Positions 40,752-50,196 are shown, numbered from the stretch's first letter. The stretch is DNA of 64,000 bases from Streptomyces nymphaeiformis (GCF_014203895.1 NZ_JACHJY010000013.1:124001-188000); one strand, 5' to 3'. Notes: generated from the sequence alone by a model not told the origin. Made by a program: numbers and translations.

Positions 40752-42539
40752 TTGAGCGGCCTGACCTTCCTGTCCTGGGTCCGTGAGGGCCTCGCCGCCG
40801 CCGGCGGAGCCGTCGACCCCCTCACCGGGCCCATGACCTCCCGTACGAACGTGACGCTGCGGCCCCGGCTGACCGGGCGCGACGCCGTCGCCGTGCCGGC
40901 GAGGCTGCTCGGGCCCGGGGACGTGACCGGGATCGACACCGGCCAGGTCCTGAGGGTGTTCCCGGCGGCCGACACGGCCGACGCGGAGCCGCACCTGTTC
41001 CCGGCGGTCGAGTTCGACCGGCCGGACCTGCCGTGGATGTTCACCCCGGCCGCCGCCACCGAGACCGGCCGGCTGCGGCCCTGGCTGGTGCTCGTCGTGG
41101 TCGAGGAGCGACACGCCGAACTGCTGCCGTCCGACGGCGGCCTGCCCCGACTGCGCTGCCCCCGCTCCGAGCTGCCCGTCCTCGCCGAGTCCTGGGCGTG
41201 GGCGCACGCCCAGGTGGCCACGGACGAGGGCGCGGGCGAGGCCGAGGTGGACCGGATCCTGGCCGAGGAGCCGGACCGCACCCTGTCCCGGCTGCTCTCC
41301 CCGCGCCGGCTGCGACCCCGCACCCGCTACGTCGCCGCCGTGGTGCCCGCCTTCGACGCGGGCCGGCTCGCCGGGCTCGGACTGCCCGTGCCCGACGGCG
41401 AACTGCGGCCGGCGTGGCCCGCCCCCGGCGAGCGGCCCGAGGTGACCGAATGGGCCCTGCCCGTCTACCACCACTGGCGGTTCGGCACCGGCCTCGACGG
41501 CGACTTCGAGTCCCTCGTCCGCGGCCTGACACCGCGCGCCCTGCCCGGCGACGTCGGCACCCGCCCGATGGACGTGGGCGCGGCGGGCGGCGGACTGCCC
41601 GAGCTGCCTGCCGGACACCCGGGGCGGCTCCTCGACCTGGAGGGCGCGCTGCGCTCGGCGGGCACCGAGCCGCGCCCGTAGCACCCGGAGACCGCCGCCT
41701 CGTTCCGTACGGCCTACAAGGCGGCGCTCGACCCCGGCCCGCTCAACACCGAACTGACCGCGCCCGTCTACGGCTCCGCGCAGGCCGGCGCCGACGGCCG
41801 GCTGCCGCCCCCGCAGGCGGGCCCCACGTGGCTGCGCGAACTGAACCTCGACCCCCGCCACCGCGCGGCCGCGGCCCTCGGCGCGGAGGTCGTGCGCCGC
41901 AACCAGGAGGACCTGGTGGCCGCGGCCTGGGACCAGGCGGCGGAGCTGCGGCGCGCCAACGAGGTCCTGCGGCAGGGCCAGTTGGCCCGTACGGTCGCCG
42001 ACAGCCTGCACCGGCGCCTGCCCGGCGCCGCATCCGGCACCGCCGACGAACGCCTCGACGCGCGGATGCTCCAGATGACCTCCGCCGTCCGGGACGCCGT
42101 CGACTACGGCGACGGCACCGCGGCCGACGAGCTGGGCCGCAACGAGGAGGCCGGCGCACCGGCCTGTTCGTGCCGCCGGTCCTGGTCGGCGGCCTGGAAT
42201 CCGACCTGGTGGAGGAGGTGCTCCTCGCCCGCGACGAGGGCGCCAACCAGGCCTGGGCGGTGGAGCGCCGCGTACCGACGCCGCAAGGCGGTTCCCTCGA
42301 CCGCAGCCGCACGGCTCCGACACCACGCCCGGCCCCGGCGGCGACGGGCGGAACGGCCGCGTACCGGCTGATGAGCGACGTACCGGACCACTGGTTCCCG
42401 CTGCTCCCCCTGGAACCGCGCCCCGGCGCGTACGTCTTCCGTCTGGGCCACCTCGACGGCCCCGACGGCGAACCGCTGCGCCCGCCCGGGCCGGGGCGAG
42501 GCCCAGTCGGGCCTGCGCTTCGACCGGACGGAGGGATGA
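40752..42539 (+). pseudogene. Uncharacterised large protein, interrupted by a stop and two frameshifts
   Basis: The TTG at 40752 follows a GGAGGGA site. The first 309 codons (FLSWVREGLAAAGGAVDPL, RPDLPWMFTPAAATETGRLRPWLVLVVVE) end at a TAG (41679-41681), but the same frame continues as convincing protein (HPETAASFRTAYKAALDPG, EDLVAAAWDQAAELRRANEVL). Near 42155 the reading moves to TGLFVPPVLVGGLESDLVE and, near 42493, to GEAQSGLRFDRTEG and a TGA. All pieces make one long family. I do not recognise its function. It follows the DUF6603-like gene closely. Confidence 0.6.
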
Positions 42540-42592
42540 CGGGCCGCCCGTAGGGGCCCGGGTCGGCGGGCGGCCGACCCGGGCGCGGGACG

Positions 42593-43675
42593 TCAGAACC
42601 CGATGGCCTCGCGCAGCAGCAGGACGGTGCCGCGTCCGGGCTGCGGCTCGGCGTTGAGAACGAGGAGACGGTTGACCGCGCTCGGCCGACCGTAGGCCGC
42701 CAGAGCGCGCTCGCTCTCCAGCACGAGGGCGTGCTCCTGGACGCGGCGCAGCGCGGTGTCCAGGTCGGGCACCACCTTCTGCGCCCCGACGACCCAGATC
42801 GCCCGCGCGGCGCCGCCGGCGGAGGCGGGGAGCTGGCTGCCGCTGCCGGAGGCGATGACGAGCGTCCCGGTCTCGGTGACGGCGTTGACGCTGGCGACGA
42901 AGACGTCGGGGGTGGCCGCAAGGCGTCGGATCTCGTCGGACTCGGTGGCGCGGTCCATCATCAGGACGCGCGGCCGGATGGCCTCGTAGCGGTCGCCCGC
43001 CTCGATGTCCTTCTCGATGCCGGAGAGCCGAAGCGTCTCGCTGGCCCCGGTGAAGACGCCCGAACCCTCCGGGATCAGGTCCTTGATGCGGGCGCGGGCG
43101 GCTTCGGCGTCGTCGAGGAGCTCGGCCGTGAAGCCGTTGGCGCGCAGCGCTGAGATCGTACGGTCAAGGCTTTCGGCGGACGCCGGTGCGGTGAAGTCGT
43201 CGCCCGCCCGCGTCTCCGGCATCTCGGCCGCACCGGAGCCGGACGGCGCGGCACCGGCCAGCGGGGTGGTGTCGACGTACCGGACCTCGTAGACCCGCTC
43301 GGAGAACCGCCAACCCTCCTCGGTACGCCGGTAGGTGTCGTGGTAGACGGCGAAGTTCATGCCCGACCGGCCGTCGAGCAGCCGCGCGACCTCCTGCACG
43401 TAGGTACGGCCGGTGGCGGTGTCGCCGTCGATCCGGATCGTGCCCGGGTGGCTGTTCTGCACGAAGAAGTCCCACTGCTCCTGCAGGCGCTCGCCCCCGG
43501 CCCTGATCTCCTCACGGCCGACGAACTCGACGGGGACGTCGGGCATGCGCAGAACGGCATCGGGAGTGAACAGCGCGGCAAGGCGGGAACGGTCGCGCAT
43601 CATCGCGGCATCGGTGAACTCGCCGCGCAGCGCCTCGATCTCGACGCGGTCGGCGATCGACTGGAAGTCGTTCAT
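42593..43675 (-). CDS. NTF2/SnoaL-LUD domain fusion protein
   Basis: The 360-residue protein joins two domains usually found apart. Residues about 1-140 are a SnoaL/NTF2 cone (ADRVEIEALRGEFTDAAMMRDRSRLAALFTPDAVLRMP to GWRFSERVYEVRYVD). Residues about 160-355 are a LUD domain of the LutC/YkgG type (IPEGSGVFTGASETLRLSG, ASVNAVTETGTLVIASGSGSQLPASAGGA, KVVPDLDTALRRVQEH). LUD proteins take part in lactate oxidation or related redox steps. The gene is divergent from an ECF41 sigma factor, which itself ends in an NTF2 domain. Confidence 0.85.
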   Translation of the reverse strand: MNDFQSIADRVEIEALRGEFTDAAMMRDRSRLAALFTPDAVLRMPDVPVEFVGREEIRAGGERLQEQWDFFVQNSHPGTIRIDGDTATGRTYVQEVARLLDGRSGMNFAVYHDTYRRTEEGWRFSERVYEVRYVDTTPLAGAAPSGSGAAEMPETRAGDDFTAPASAESLDRTISALRANGFTAELLDDAEAARARIKDLIPEGSGVFTGASETLRLSGIEKDIEAGDRYEAIRPRVLMMDRATESDEIRRLAATPDVFVASVNAVTETGTLVIASGSGSQLPASAGGAARAIWVVGAQKVVPDLDTALRRVQEHALVLESERALAAYGRPSAVNRLLVLNAEPQPGRGTVLLLREAIGF

Positions 43676-43741
43676 GGTCGGAGTCCTGTCCTGTGAAGGG
43701 CGTTCTCGGTCTGTACGACTCCGACAACGCAGCCCCGCCGC

Positions 43742-43768
43742 ATGTGAGGCGAGCGGCGGACCTCACAT
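43742..43768. promoter_or_regulatory. 8-11-8 inverted repeat between the LUD fusion and ECF41 genes
   Basis: ATGTGAGG (43742-43749) and CCTCACAT (43761-43768) are perfect arms around 11 bp, 67 bp from the fusion gene and 58 bp from the sigma gene. It is a candidate operator or part of an ECF41-dependent promoter region. Confidence 0.5.
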
Positions 43769-43825
43769 TCCGCCGCTCTGTTCTGTCGTCATGGAGAGGG
43801 AACGGAACGAGGAGCCGGAGAGCGA

Positions 43826-44779
43826 ATGACCCCCGAGCCACGACGGAAACACGAGTGGGCGGACGAGCAGCAGGATGCGGGCCTGAGCGCGATCATGAGC
43901 GAGCGCCGGCAGCTGCTGAATCTCGCCTACCGGCTGCTGGGCTCGCTGGCCGACGCGGAGGACGCGGTCCAGGAGACGTACACCCGCTGGTACGCGATGT
44001 CGCGGGCGGAGCAGGAGGCCGTCGAGTCGCCGGGCGCCTGGCTGACGAAGGTGGCCGGACGCATCTGCCTGAACGTGCTGGGCTCGGCGCGCACGCGCAG
44101 GGAGACGTACGTCGGAGAGTGGATCCCGGAGCCGCTGCCCGGCAGGGACGGGTGGACCGCCGGGGCACCGGGCGGCGCGGGCGCGGACCCGGCCGACCGG
44201 ATCACCCTCGACGAGTCGGTGACGATGGCGTTCCTGGTCGTGTTCGAGGCGATGACCCCGGCCGAACGTGTCGCCTTCGTCCTGCACGACGTCTTCCGCT
44301 ACCCGTTCGCCGAGGTGGCCGAGATCGTCGGCCGCACCCCGGCGGCCTGCCGCCAACTGGCCTCCTCGGCCCGCCGCCGCGTCGCCGCCACGCGGGCCGA
44401 AGCGGGCCCGACGGCCACCCGACAGGCGGTCGTCGTGCGCCGGTTCAAGGAGGCCTGGGAGGCACTGGACATCGAAGCGCTGATCGGCGTCCTCGACCCG
44501 GCCGCGACCGCGGTCTCCGACGGCGGCGGCCGCGCCGTCGCCCACCTGCAGCCGCTGGAGGGCGCGGAACGCATCGCCCGCCTCTACCTGACCATCGCCC
44601 GCCTCGCCCCGCCCCGCACGGTCCTGGAGACCCCGGTCAACGGGCTCCCAGGCCTGGCGGTGGAGTCCGATGGCCGGATCGAGACGGTCTTCGCGTTCGA
44701 GGTCTCCACCGACGACCGCATCACCCGCATCTGGGCGGTACGCAACCCGGACAAGCTGCGCCCATGGCAACGGCAGTGA
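43826..44779 (+). CDS. ECF41-type sigma factor with C-terminal NTF2 domain
   Basis: The 317-residue protein has sigma region 2 (LLNLAYRLLGSLADAEDAVQETYTRWY), the ECF41 linker motif EWIPEPL, region 4 (AFVLHDVFRYPFAEVAEIVGRTPAACRQLASSARRRV) and a SnoaL-like tail with the ECF41 hallmarks SDGGGR and RNPDKL. In this group the tail controls activity in place of an anti-sigma factor. Usual neighbours are oxidoreductase, epimerase or carboxymuconolactone decarboxylase genes; here it is an NTF2-LUD fusion. Confidence 0.92.
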   Translation: MTPEPRRKHEWADEQQDAGLSAIMSERRQLLNLAYRLLGSLADAEDAVQETYTRWYAMSRAEQEAVESPGAWLTKVAGRICLNVLGSARTRRETYVGEWIPEPLPGRDGWTAGAPGGAGADPADRITLDESVTMAFLVVFEAMTPAERVAFVLHDVFRYPFAEVAEIVGRTPAACRQLASSARRRVAATRAEAGPTATRQAVVVRRFKEAWEALDIEALIGVLDPAATAVSDGGGRAVAHLQPLEGAERIARLYLTIARLAPPRTVLETPVNGLPGLAVESDGRIETVFAFEVSTDDRITRIWAVRNPDKLRPWQRQ

Positions 44780-44869
44780 CCACCGCATGTCCGGGCGGCG
44801 TCCCAGGGGGCCACCCACCCCCGACGTCCACCGGCACCTCTGGCGCGCCGTCAGGACGCCGACGTCCTG

Positions 44870-46429
44870 TCAGCCGATGGTGCCGGAGGACGACGAGGGC
44901 AGGTACCGCGGTGCACGCCAGGCGTCGAGTCGCTGCTCGACCGCCGCCCCCAGCGACAGCAGCGCGGTGTCCTGCCGGTCGCCGGCCATCAGGAGCAGAC
45001 CGACCGGCAACTCGCCGACGAAGCCGGCGGGTACGGACAGGGAGGGGTACCCGGCGACGGCGGCCGGGGTCGAGGACGGGATCACGTCGTTGTCGCCCCG
45101 CGCGCAGTCGGTCGTCCAGGCGGGCGGGTTCGCCGGGGAGGCGATCGCGTCCAGGTCGTGCGCGGCCATGGTCTCGTCGATGGACCGCCGGGACAGGTCG
45201 TTCAGTTCGGCGCGCATGGCCCGGTAGCCCGGGTCCGTGGTCGACGGCGCGGCCAGGGCCTGCTCGAACAGTTCCTGACCGGCGAAGCAGGTCCGTTCGG
45301 CCGGGTGCGTGCGGTTGAACTCGATCAGCCCGGCGAGGTCGCGAGGTCCCTCACGGGACGCGAGGTAGGTGTCGACGTCCCGGTGGAACTCGCTCAGCAG
45401 GGCCGGGAACTCGAGCTCGGCGAGCCTGTCCTGGTACGGCGGTGTGACCTCGACGACCTGCGCACCCGCGGCACGCAACCGCTCCGCGGTACGGGTCATC
45501 AGGGCGTCCACGCCGGCGCCGAGCGACGGGAGCCGCCACAGTCCGATCCGCTTGCCGCGCAGACCACCAGGGCGCGTCACCGCGGTGTCGTCGCCGCTGA
45601 GCGCCGAGAGGGTGAGCGCGGTGTCGACGACGTTGCGCGCCATGGGGCCGGCCGTGTCCTGCTCGGCGGAGATGGGGACGACGCCGGACTGGCTGACCAG
45701 CCCGAGGCTGGGCTTGTGGCCGACGATCCCGTTCATCCCGGCCGGGCACACGATGGAGCCGTCCGTCTCGGTGCCGACCGCCACCTGCGCGAGAGAGGCG
45801 GCGATGGCGGCCGCCGAACCCGAGGACGATCCGCACGGGTTGCGGTCCAGGACGTACGGGTTGTGCGTCTGCCCGCCCACCGCCGACCAGCCCGATGTCG
45901 GCCTCGCCGCCCGGAAGTTGGCCCATTCCGACATGTTGGTCTTGCCGAGGATCACCGCCCCGGCCGCACGCAGTCGTCCGACGAGCTCCGCGTCCGTGGC
46001 CGGCGGACTTCCGGCCAGTGCCAGCGACCCGGCCGTCGTCGGCATGTCGCGGGTGTTCACGTTGTCCTTCAGCAGGACGGGGATGCCGTCGAGCGGGCCG
46101 CGCACCTTCCCGAGACGATGCCTGACATCACTGGCGGCCGCCTGGCTCAGGGCCGTAGGGCTGATGCGAAGCACCGCGTCGATCTTCGGGTCGACAGCCT
46201 TGATCCGCTGGAGGTACGCCCGCGTCAGCGCCGACGAGGTCAGGGACCCGCTCTTCATCCGTACCTGCAACTCGGGGATGGTCACCGTGTCCAGGTCCAC
46301 TCCGCGCAGCGGGGTGGAACTCTCGGCACCGGACTCGACGGCCATCGCACCCTGCCCCGGCACGCCCGATGCCACGAGGGCCGCCACGGCGAGGGCCGCG
46401 GTCACTGTCGCCACACTTCTCTTCGTCAT
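44870..46429 (-). CDS. Secreted amidase (amidase signature family)
   Basis: The 519-residue protein has a signal peptide (MTKRSVATVTAALAVAALVA onward) and the amidase Ser-cisSer-Lys triad: Lys121 in PVLLKDNVNT, the GSSSGSAAA loop at 200-208 and nucleophile Ser225 in GTETDGSIVCPA. It hydrolyses amides outside the cell; the true substrate is unknown. The ATG at 46429 fits the signal peptide. It is divergent from the Tap-like gene. Confidence 0.9.
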   Translation of the reverse strand: MTKRSVATVTAALAVAALVASGVPGQGAMAVESGAESSTPLRGVDLDTVTIPELQVRMKSGSLTSSALTRAYLQRIKAVDPKIDAVLRISPTALSQAAASDVRHRLGKVRGPLDGIPVLLKDNVNTRDMPTTAGSLALAGSPPATDAELVGRLRAAGAVILGKTNMSEWANFRAARPTSGWSAVGGQTHNPYVLDRNPCGSSSGSAAAIAASLAQVAVGTETDGSIVCPAGMNGIVGHKPSLGLVSQSGVVPISAEQDTAGPMARNVVDTALTLSALSGDDTAVTRPGGLRGKRIGLWRLPSLGAGVDALMTRTAERLRAAGAQVVEVTPPYQDRLAELEFPALLSEFHRDVDTYLASREGPRDLAGLIEFNRTHPAERTCFAGQELFEQALAAPSTTDPGYRAMRAELNDLSRRSIDETMAAHDLDAIASPANPPAWTTDCARGDNDVIPSSTPAAVAGYPSLSVPAGFVGELPVGLLLMAGDRQDTALLSLGAAVEQRLDAWRAPRYLPSSSSGTIG

Positions 46430-46557
46430 GGGCGACAGCCCACTGCAGGAGGACCGCCGGGCACAAGAAGCTTCTCCGCCTCTCCACCCGCCGACGCCAT
46501 GCGGCCGACCGAGCGCGCCCGAACGGGTCGACTTCACATCAGGTATGCGTTTTATGT

Positions 46558-48165
46558 ATGTGGATTGATAGAGTGGCATGCGTGTTGGGTACGGAAGAGA
46601 TCCTCAGGCTCACGGTGGCGGCGCTCATGTCGCGGTCGGGGGAGCGGCAGGGGGACCTGGCCGCCGGGCTCGGCCTGTCGCAGGCCCAGGTGTCCCGCAA
46701 GCAGTCCGGAAGCGCGCACTGGTCCCTTGAGGACGTCGACCTGCTGGCCGCGCACTACGGTCTGGCCGTGCTCGACCTGCTCGCCGGGCCGACGCACGCG
46801 GTCGGTGTCCTGCACGGCGCGGCCCAGAGCCTGCAGCCCAGCCCGCTGACCGTGCCTCCCGTACGCCCGTCCGCCCCGTCCGCCCCGGACCGGCCGACGA
46901 CCGAGACGCACCCTCCGGCTCAGGCCGAGGAGCCGACGCTGGCGTCGCCGTCCCCGGCCGAGACCGTCGTGCAGGAGTCGACAGGGCTGTGCGTCCTGTG
47001 CGGGCAGCCCGCCCTGCACGAACTCGACGGCTTCCCGCAGCACCTGAGCGCCGAGGAGTGCGCCGCGGCCGTCGCAGCCGCGCTCCCGCCCGTCGAGACG
47101 CCTGACGTCCCTGATGTCCCGGCCGAACTGCCACCGGTTCCGTCCCCCGCCGAACCGCCGACGGCCCCGGCGGCCGCAGCCCCCGCCGCACCGGGACACA
47201 AGGCCCCCGCGTACGCCTCCGGCACCCTCGTCGAGCAGATCACGGACCGCGTCCACGACGTCCTGGCCGAGTGCGAGGGTGAGGTCGACGCCGCGCAGGC
47301 GGCACTGATCAAGAGGGCGATCCCGGATGTGATGGCGCTGCTGAAGGCGTCCCGTGTCGGCGGTCGTTACGAGCATTCGGAGTTCCCGCCGACGCAGGAC
47401 ATCCTCAGGAAGAAGTCCCAGAAGGGCGCGGACGAGATCTGGGAGGGCCGCCCGAAGTGGCGCAACGCGGCCCTCGTGGCGGCGGCGAGGGAGGGCGAGA
47501 AGATCGAGGTGACCGCCCTCGACATGAACGCCGCCTACCTGTCCGCGCTCAAGGCGTGGCTGCCGATCGGGCAGCTCCGGGAGGACACCGGCGGCGTCCA
47601 CGACCCGAAGAAGGCGGGCGTCCACCTGATCACCCCCGCCGACTGGGACCACACCGACCTGCCCAACCCCCTCGGCAACCGCATGGAACCGGGCGAACTG
47701 TGGGTGTCGGAATCCACCCTCCGCCTCCTCCTCGACTGCGCCGCCCAGGGCCTCGCGGACCCCCCGGTCATCCACCGCTCCCTCGTCTCCGGCGCCACGG
47801 AGGCTCTCCTGGAGAAGATGCGCCGCGCGCTCGCGGAAGTCCGCAAGACCGCGCTGGCCGAGGGCGACGAGCTCACCATCACCTACGTGAAGGCCATGTA
47901 CTCCAAGTTCGTCTCCACGATCGGGGAGTCCAGCTCCAACCGGGAGATCCGTCGGCCGGACTGGATGCACATCATCCGCTCGAAGGCGTTCGCGAACCTG
48001 TGGATGAAGGCCCACAAGGCACACAGGGCCGGACTCCAGGTCGTGGAGATCTCCGGCACCGACGAACTCCACGTCGCCGGCGACTGGCGCGAGGTCTTCC
48101 AGGAGGGCCGGAACCTGAACGAGGTCAAGGAGAAGGACACCTACATCCTCGGAGGCAAGCGCTGA
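46558..48165 (+). CDS. Telomere-associated protein Tap-like
   Basis: The protein (up to 535 residues) has an N-terminal XRE helix-turn-helix (GERQGDLAAGLGLSQAQVSRKQSG), a Pro/Ala linker holding a CVLCG...EEC zinc-like motif, and a large C-terminal domain (PPTQDILRKKSQKGADEIWEGRPKW, VTALDMNAAYLSALKAWLPIGQL, MYSKFVSTIGESSSNREI, WMHIIRSKAFANLWMKAHKAH). This domain resembles the Tap proteins that bind Streptomyces telomeres and recruit the terminal protein; DMNAAYLSALK recalls polymerase motif A. The start is uncertain: ATG 46558 or GTG 46582, neither with a good ribosome site. It overlaps the next gene. Confidence 0.65.
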   Translation: MWIDRVACVLGTEEILRLTVAALMSRSGERQGDLAAGLGLSQAQVSRKQSGSAHWSLEDVDLLAAHYGLAVLDLLAGPTHAVGVLHGAAQSLQPSPLTVPPVRPSAPSAPDRPTTETHPPAQAEEPTLASPSPAETVVQESTGLCVLCGQPALHELDGFPQHLSAEECAAAVAAALPPVETPDVPDVPAELPPVPSPAEPPTAPAAAAPAAPGHKAPAYASGTLVEQITDRVHDVLAECEGEVDAAQAALIKRAIPDVMALLKASRVGGRYEHSEFPPTQDILRKKSQKGADEIWEGRPKWRNAALVAAAREGEKIEVTALDMNAAYLSALKAWLPIGQLREDTGGVHDPKKAGVHLITPADWDHTDLPNPLGNRMEPGELWVSESTLRLLLDCAAQGLADPPVIHRSLVSGATEALLEKMRRALAEVRKTALAEGDELTITYVKAMYSKFVSTIGESSSNREIRRPDWMHIIRSKAFANLWMKAHKAHRAGLQVVEISGTDELHVAGDWREVFQEGRNLNEVKEKDTYILGGKR

Positions 48166-48767
48166 TGGCCGGTTCTCCGGACCTGTGGTCCCGCTGGGGC
48201 CAGTGGCAGAAGACGGACGTGAACGGGATGAAGGGCGGCGAGGCCCTGATCCTGGAACTGAACCGCATCGTCCACACCTCCGGCATCGCCTCGCCCGTCA
48301 CGACCCGCCGCGGACTGGCGGCCCGCCTGCGCTACCTCGACAGCCCCGCGGGCCGCGCCGAGCTGAAGGCCCAGGGCATCTCCCCCCGTACGATCCGCTC
48401 CTGGATGAGGTCGAAGGGCCAGGTGTCCCCGACGCGGGCGAGCCGGGAGCGGATCGACGCGGCGTACTGGCACCGCCGGCGCGAGAACCTGATCCGCTCG
48501 GGCTGGCTGGTCAAGCACCTCGACAACAAGGGCCGGGGCCGCCGGATGGAGATCTACCCGGTCGACCAGACGCGGGTGGAGGCGAAGTACCGGCGCGACC
48601 TGTCCACCCGTACCGTCACCGTCCGCTACATCTGGGGCGACCTCGTCGACGCCTGGGCCACCCGCGACGCCCACCTCGTCGACGAGATCTGGGACGACGT
48701 CATCTCCGACCTCGACTCCGACTACAACGCCTACGCCTACGTCTCCGCCGTCGGCATCAACGCCTGA
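48165..48767 (+). CDS. Candidate atypical terminal protein (Tpg-like position)
   Basis: The 200-residue protein overlaps the Tap-like stop (TGATG). It has an internal helix-turn-helix-like segment (AELKAQGISPRTIRSWMRSKGQVSPTRASRERIDAAYW), a basic region (RENLIRSGWLVKHLDNKGRGRRMEIYP) and an acidic, Tyr-rich end (WDDVISDLDSDYNAYAYVSAV). Its size and place match Tpg in tap-tpg operons, but its sequence is not the archetypal Tpg. It could prime or cap a non-standard telomere, or be a co-transcribed DNA-binding regulator. Confidence 0.55.
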   Translation: MAGSPDLWSRWGQWQKTDVNGMKGGEALILELNRIVHTSGIASPVTTRRGLAARLRYLDSPAGRAELKAQGISPRTIRSWMRSKGQVSPTRASRERIDAAYWHRRRENLIRSGWLVKHLDNKGRGRRMEIYPVDQTRVEAKYRRDLSTRTVTVRYIWGDLVDAWATRDAHLVDEIWDDVISDLDSDYNAYAYVSAVGINA

Positions 48768-48946
48768 CCCTCAACCTCCTGCCGATCCGGCAGCCGACCG
48801 GTGCGGCGGCCCCATGCCTCGAACGCCGCGGTCATGAACGGCGGTACGGCGGCCGGCAGGACGGGGATCGTCCGTCCCACCGCCACTTCAGTCGGATCGC
48901 CACCAGGACGGTCAGCAGTACGTAGACGACGACGGCGCGGGAGCGC

Positions 48947-49153
48947 GTGAAGAACCTGCACACCTCACTGCACGAGGCACTCGCCGAGGTCGTCCGCGAA
49001 CTGGACCATCCACAGCCGGAACTGACCGTTGCCGTGCTCCGGGCGGTCGTCGACGCCTGCATCCGCAGAATCGACCAGGGCGACGAACTGGCGACCGTGT
49101 CCGACTTCGCGGCGACCGCCACACGTCGGCTGCTCACGCCCGACCACCCCTGA
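48947..49153 (+). CDS. Small hypothetical protein
   Basis: This 68-codon frame (GTG start) encodes KNLHTSLHEALAEVVRELDH and ELTVAVLRAVVDACIRRIDQGD, a plausible all-helical protein. The stretch 48768-48946 before it shows no gene. There is no recognised family, and a minus-strand frame over the same DNA has a hydrophobic segment, so this call is weak. Confidence 0.4.
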   Translation: MKNLHTSLHEALAEVVRELDHPQPELTVAVLRAVVDACIRRIDQGDELATVSDFAATATRRLLTPDHP

Positions 49154-49176
49154 CCCGGTCGGACGCGAGAAGGCGG

Positions 49177-50196
49177 TCACGGCCGTCCGGAGGGCGCGTT
49201 GAGCACCGCGATGCCCGTGGGCGTGGCGATGTGGGCGGTCGTCCGGCGGTCCCGATGGGTGTCGATCAGCCCCGCGTTGCGCAGGGTCGTGGCGTGCTCG
49301 CTGGCGCTGGCCTTGGCGATCCCGACGAGCACGGCGAGTTGCTGGGTCGAGCAGCCCGGGTGACGGGCGATGGTGCTGAGCACCGCGGCCCGGGTGTGCC
49401 CCAGCATGGACCCGACCACGTCGACGGCCTGGCCCGCCCGATCACCGCCGGACGGGGGAGACGCGAACAGCGGCGTGGCCGTGCCCTCCTGAAGCTGGGC
49501 GACCGGATAGGTGAGGACGGGTTGCGGCACCGCGTCGAGGTCGACGACCGGGGCCTCGACGGCGAACACCGAAGGCTGGAGCAGCATCCCCTGCCCGGCG
49601 AGGTGCACGTCGGCGTCCAGGCCGGAGATCATCGCGATCTCCAGGACGGGCGCCCGCCAGCGGACCCGCCGCGGGTTGATGCGCGCGAGGAGGGTCTCGA
49701 CGCCGCCGAGCATCTGGCGGGAACGCACCGCGGCGTCGGCCGCCGTCATGGCCTGGATCTCCTGCCAGTGAGGGACGAGGGCGTGACCGGCCACGTGTTC
49801 CAGGCCGTCGCACAACTGCCGCAGGAGGAGCGGGTCGTCGGGCAGCCGGTGCGCCCACGCGGGCAGGGCCTCGTGCCGAGCCGTCTGCTCCAGACTGGAC
49901 CGCAGGCGGCTTCGAGGCGTGGAACGGATCTGTTCGACCAGCTCGGCGGGCGTCGCGCCGTTCGCCCCGCTCAGGAATCCGGTGATCCGCCCGCGACGGG
50001 GCATGAGCGCGAAGACCATGCGGGAGGTGGGATGCAGCGCGGACAGGGTGCGGTGGCGCCAGGCCCCGAGCCGTACCAGATGCGAGCGTTCCTGCAGTTG
50101 CCGCGCCATGGTGGTCAGCTCGATGCAGGGCACGGGTCCGTCGCCGATGCGGGTCCGCGCGAGATCCTCCACCGTGAAGTGAATGCGTAACGGCAC
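49177..50196 (-). CDS. ArsR-type winged-helix regulator with large N-terminal domain
   Basis: The 339-residue protein begins VPLRIHFTVEDLARTRIGDGP, typical of the actinobacterial DUF5937/ArsR group, has a long helical sensor region and ends in a winged helix (LGHTRAAVLSTIARHPGCSTQQLAVLVGIAKASASEHATTLRNAGLI). The GTG at 50196 was chosen by comparison with this family opening. Target genes are unknown; there is no divergent partner. Confidence 0.82.
   Translation of the reverse strand: MPLRIHFTVEDLARTRIGDGPVPCIELTTMARQLQERSHLVRLGAWRHRTLSALHPTSRMVFALMPRRGRITGFLSGANGATPAELVEQIRSTPRSRLRSSLEQTARHEALPAWAHRLPDDPLLLRQLCDGLEHVAGHALVPHWQEIQAMTAADAAVRSRQMLGGVETLLARINPRRVRWRAPVLEIAMISGLDADVHLAGQGMLLQPSVFAVEAPVVDLDAVPQPVLTYPVAQLQEGTATPLFASPPSGGDRAGQAVDVVGSMLGHTRAAVLSTIARHPGCSTQQLAVLVGIAKASASEHATTLRNAGLIDTHRDRRTTAHIATPTGIAVLNAPSGRP

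Noticed and set aside
48832..48972. Minus-strand frame with a hydrophobic stretch (VVVYVLLTVLVAIRLKW)
   Set aside because: No convincing ribosome site, and the plus-strand 48947-49153 frame partly overlaps; kept only as a possibility.
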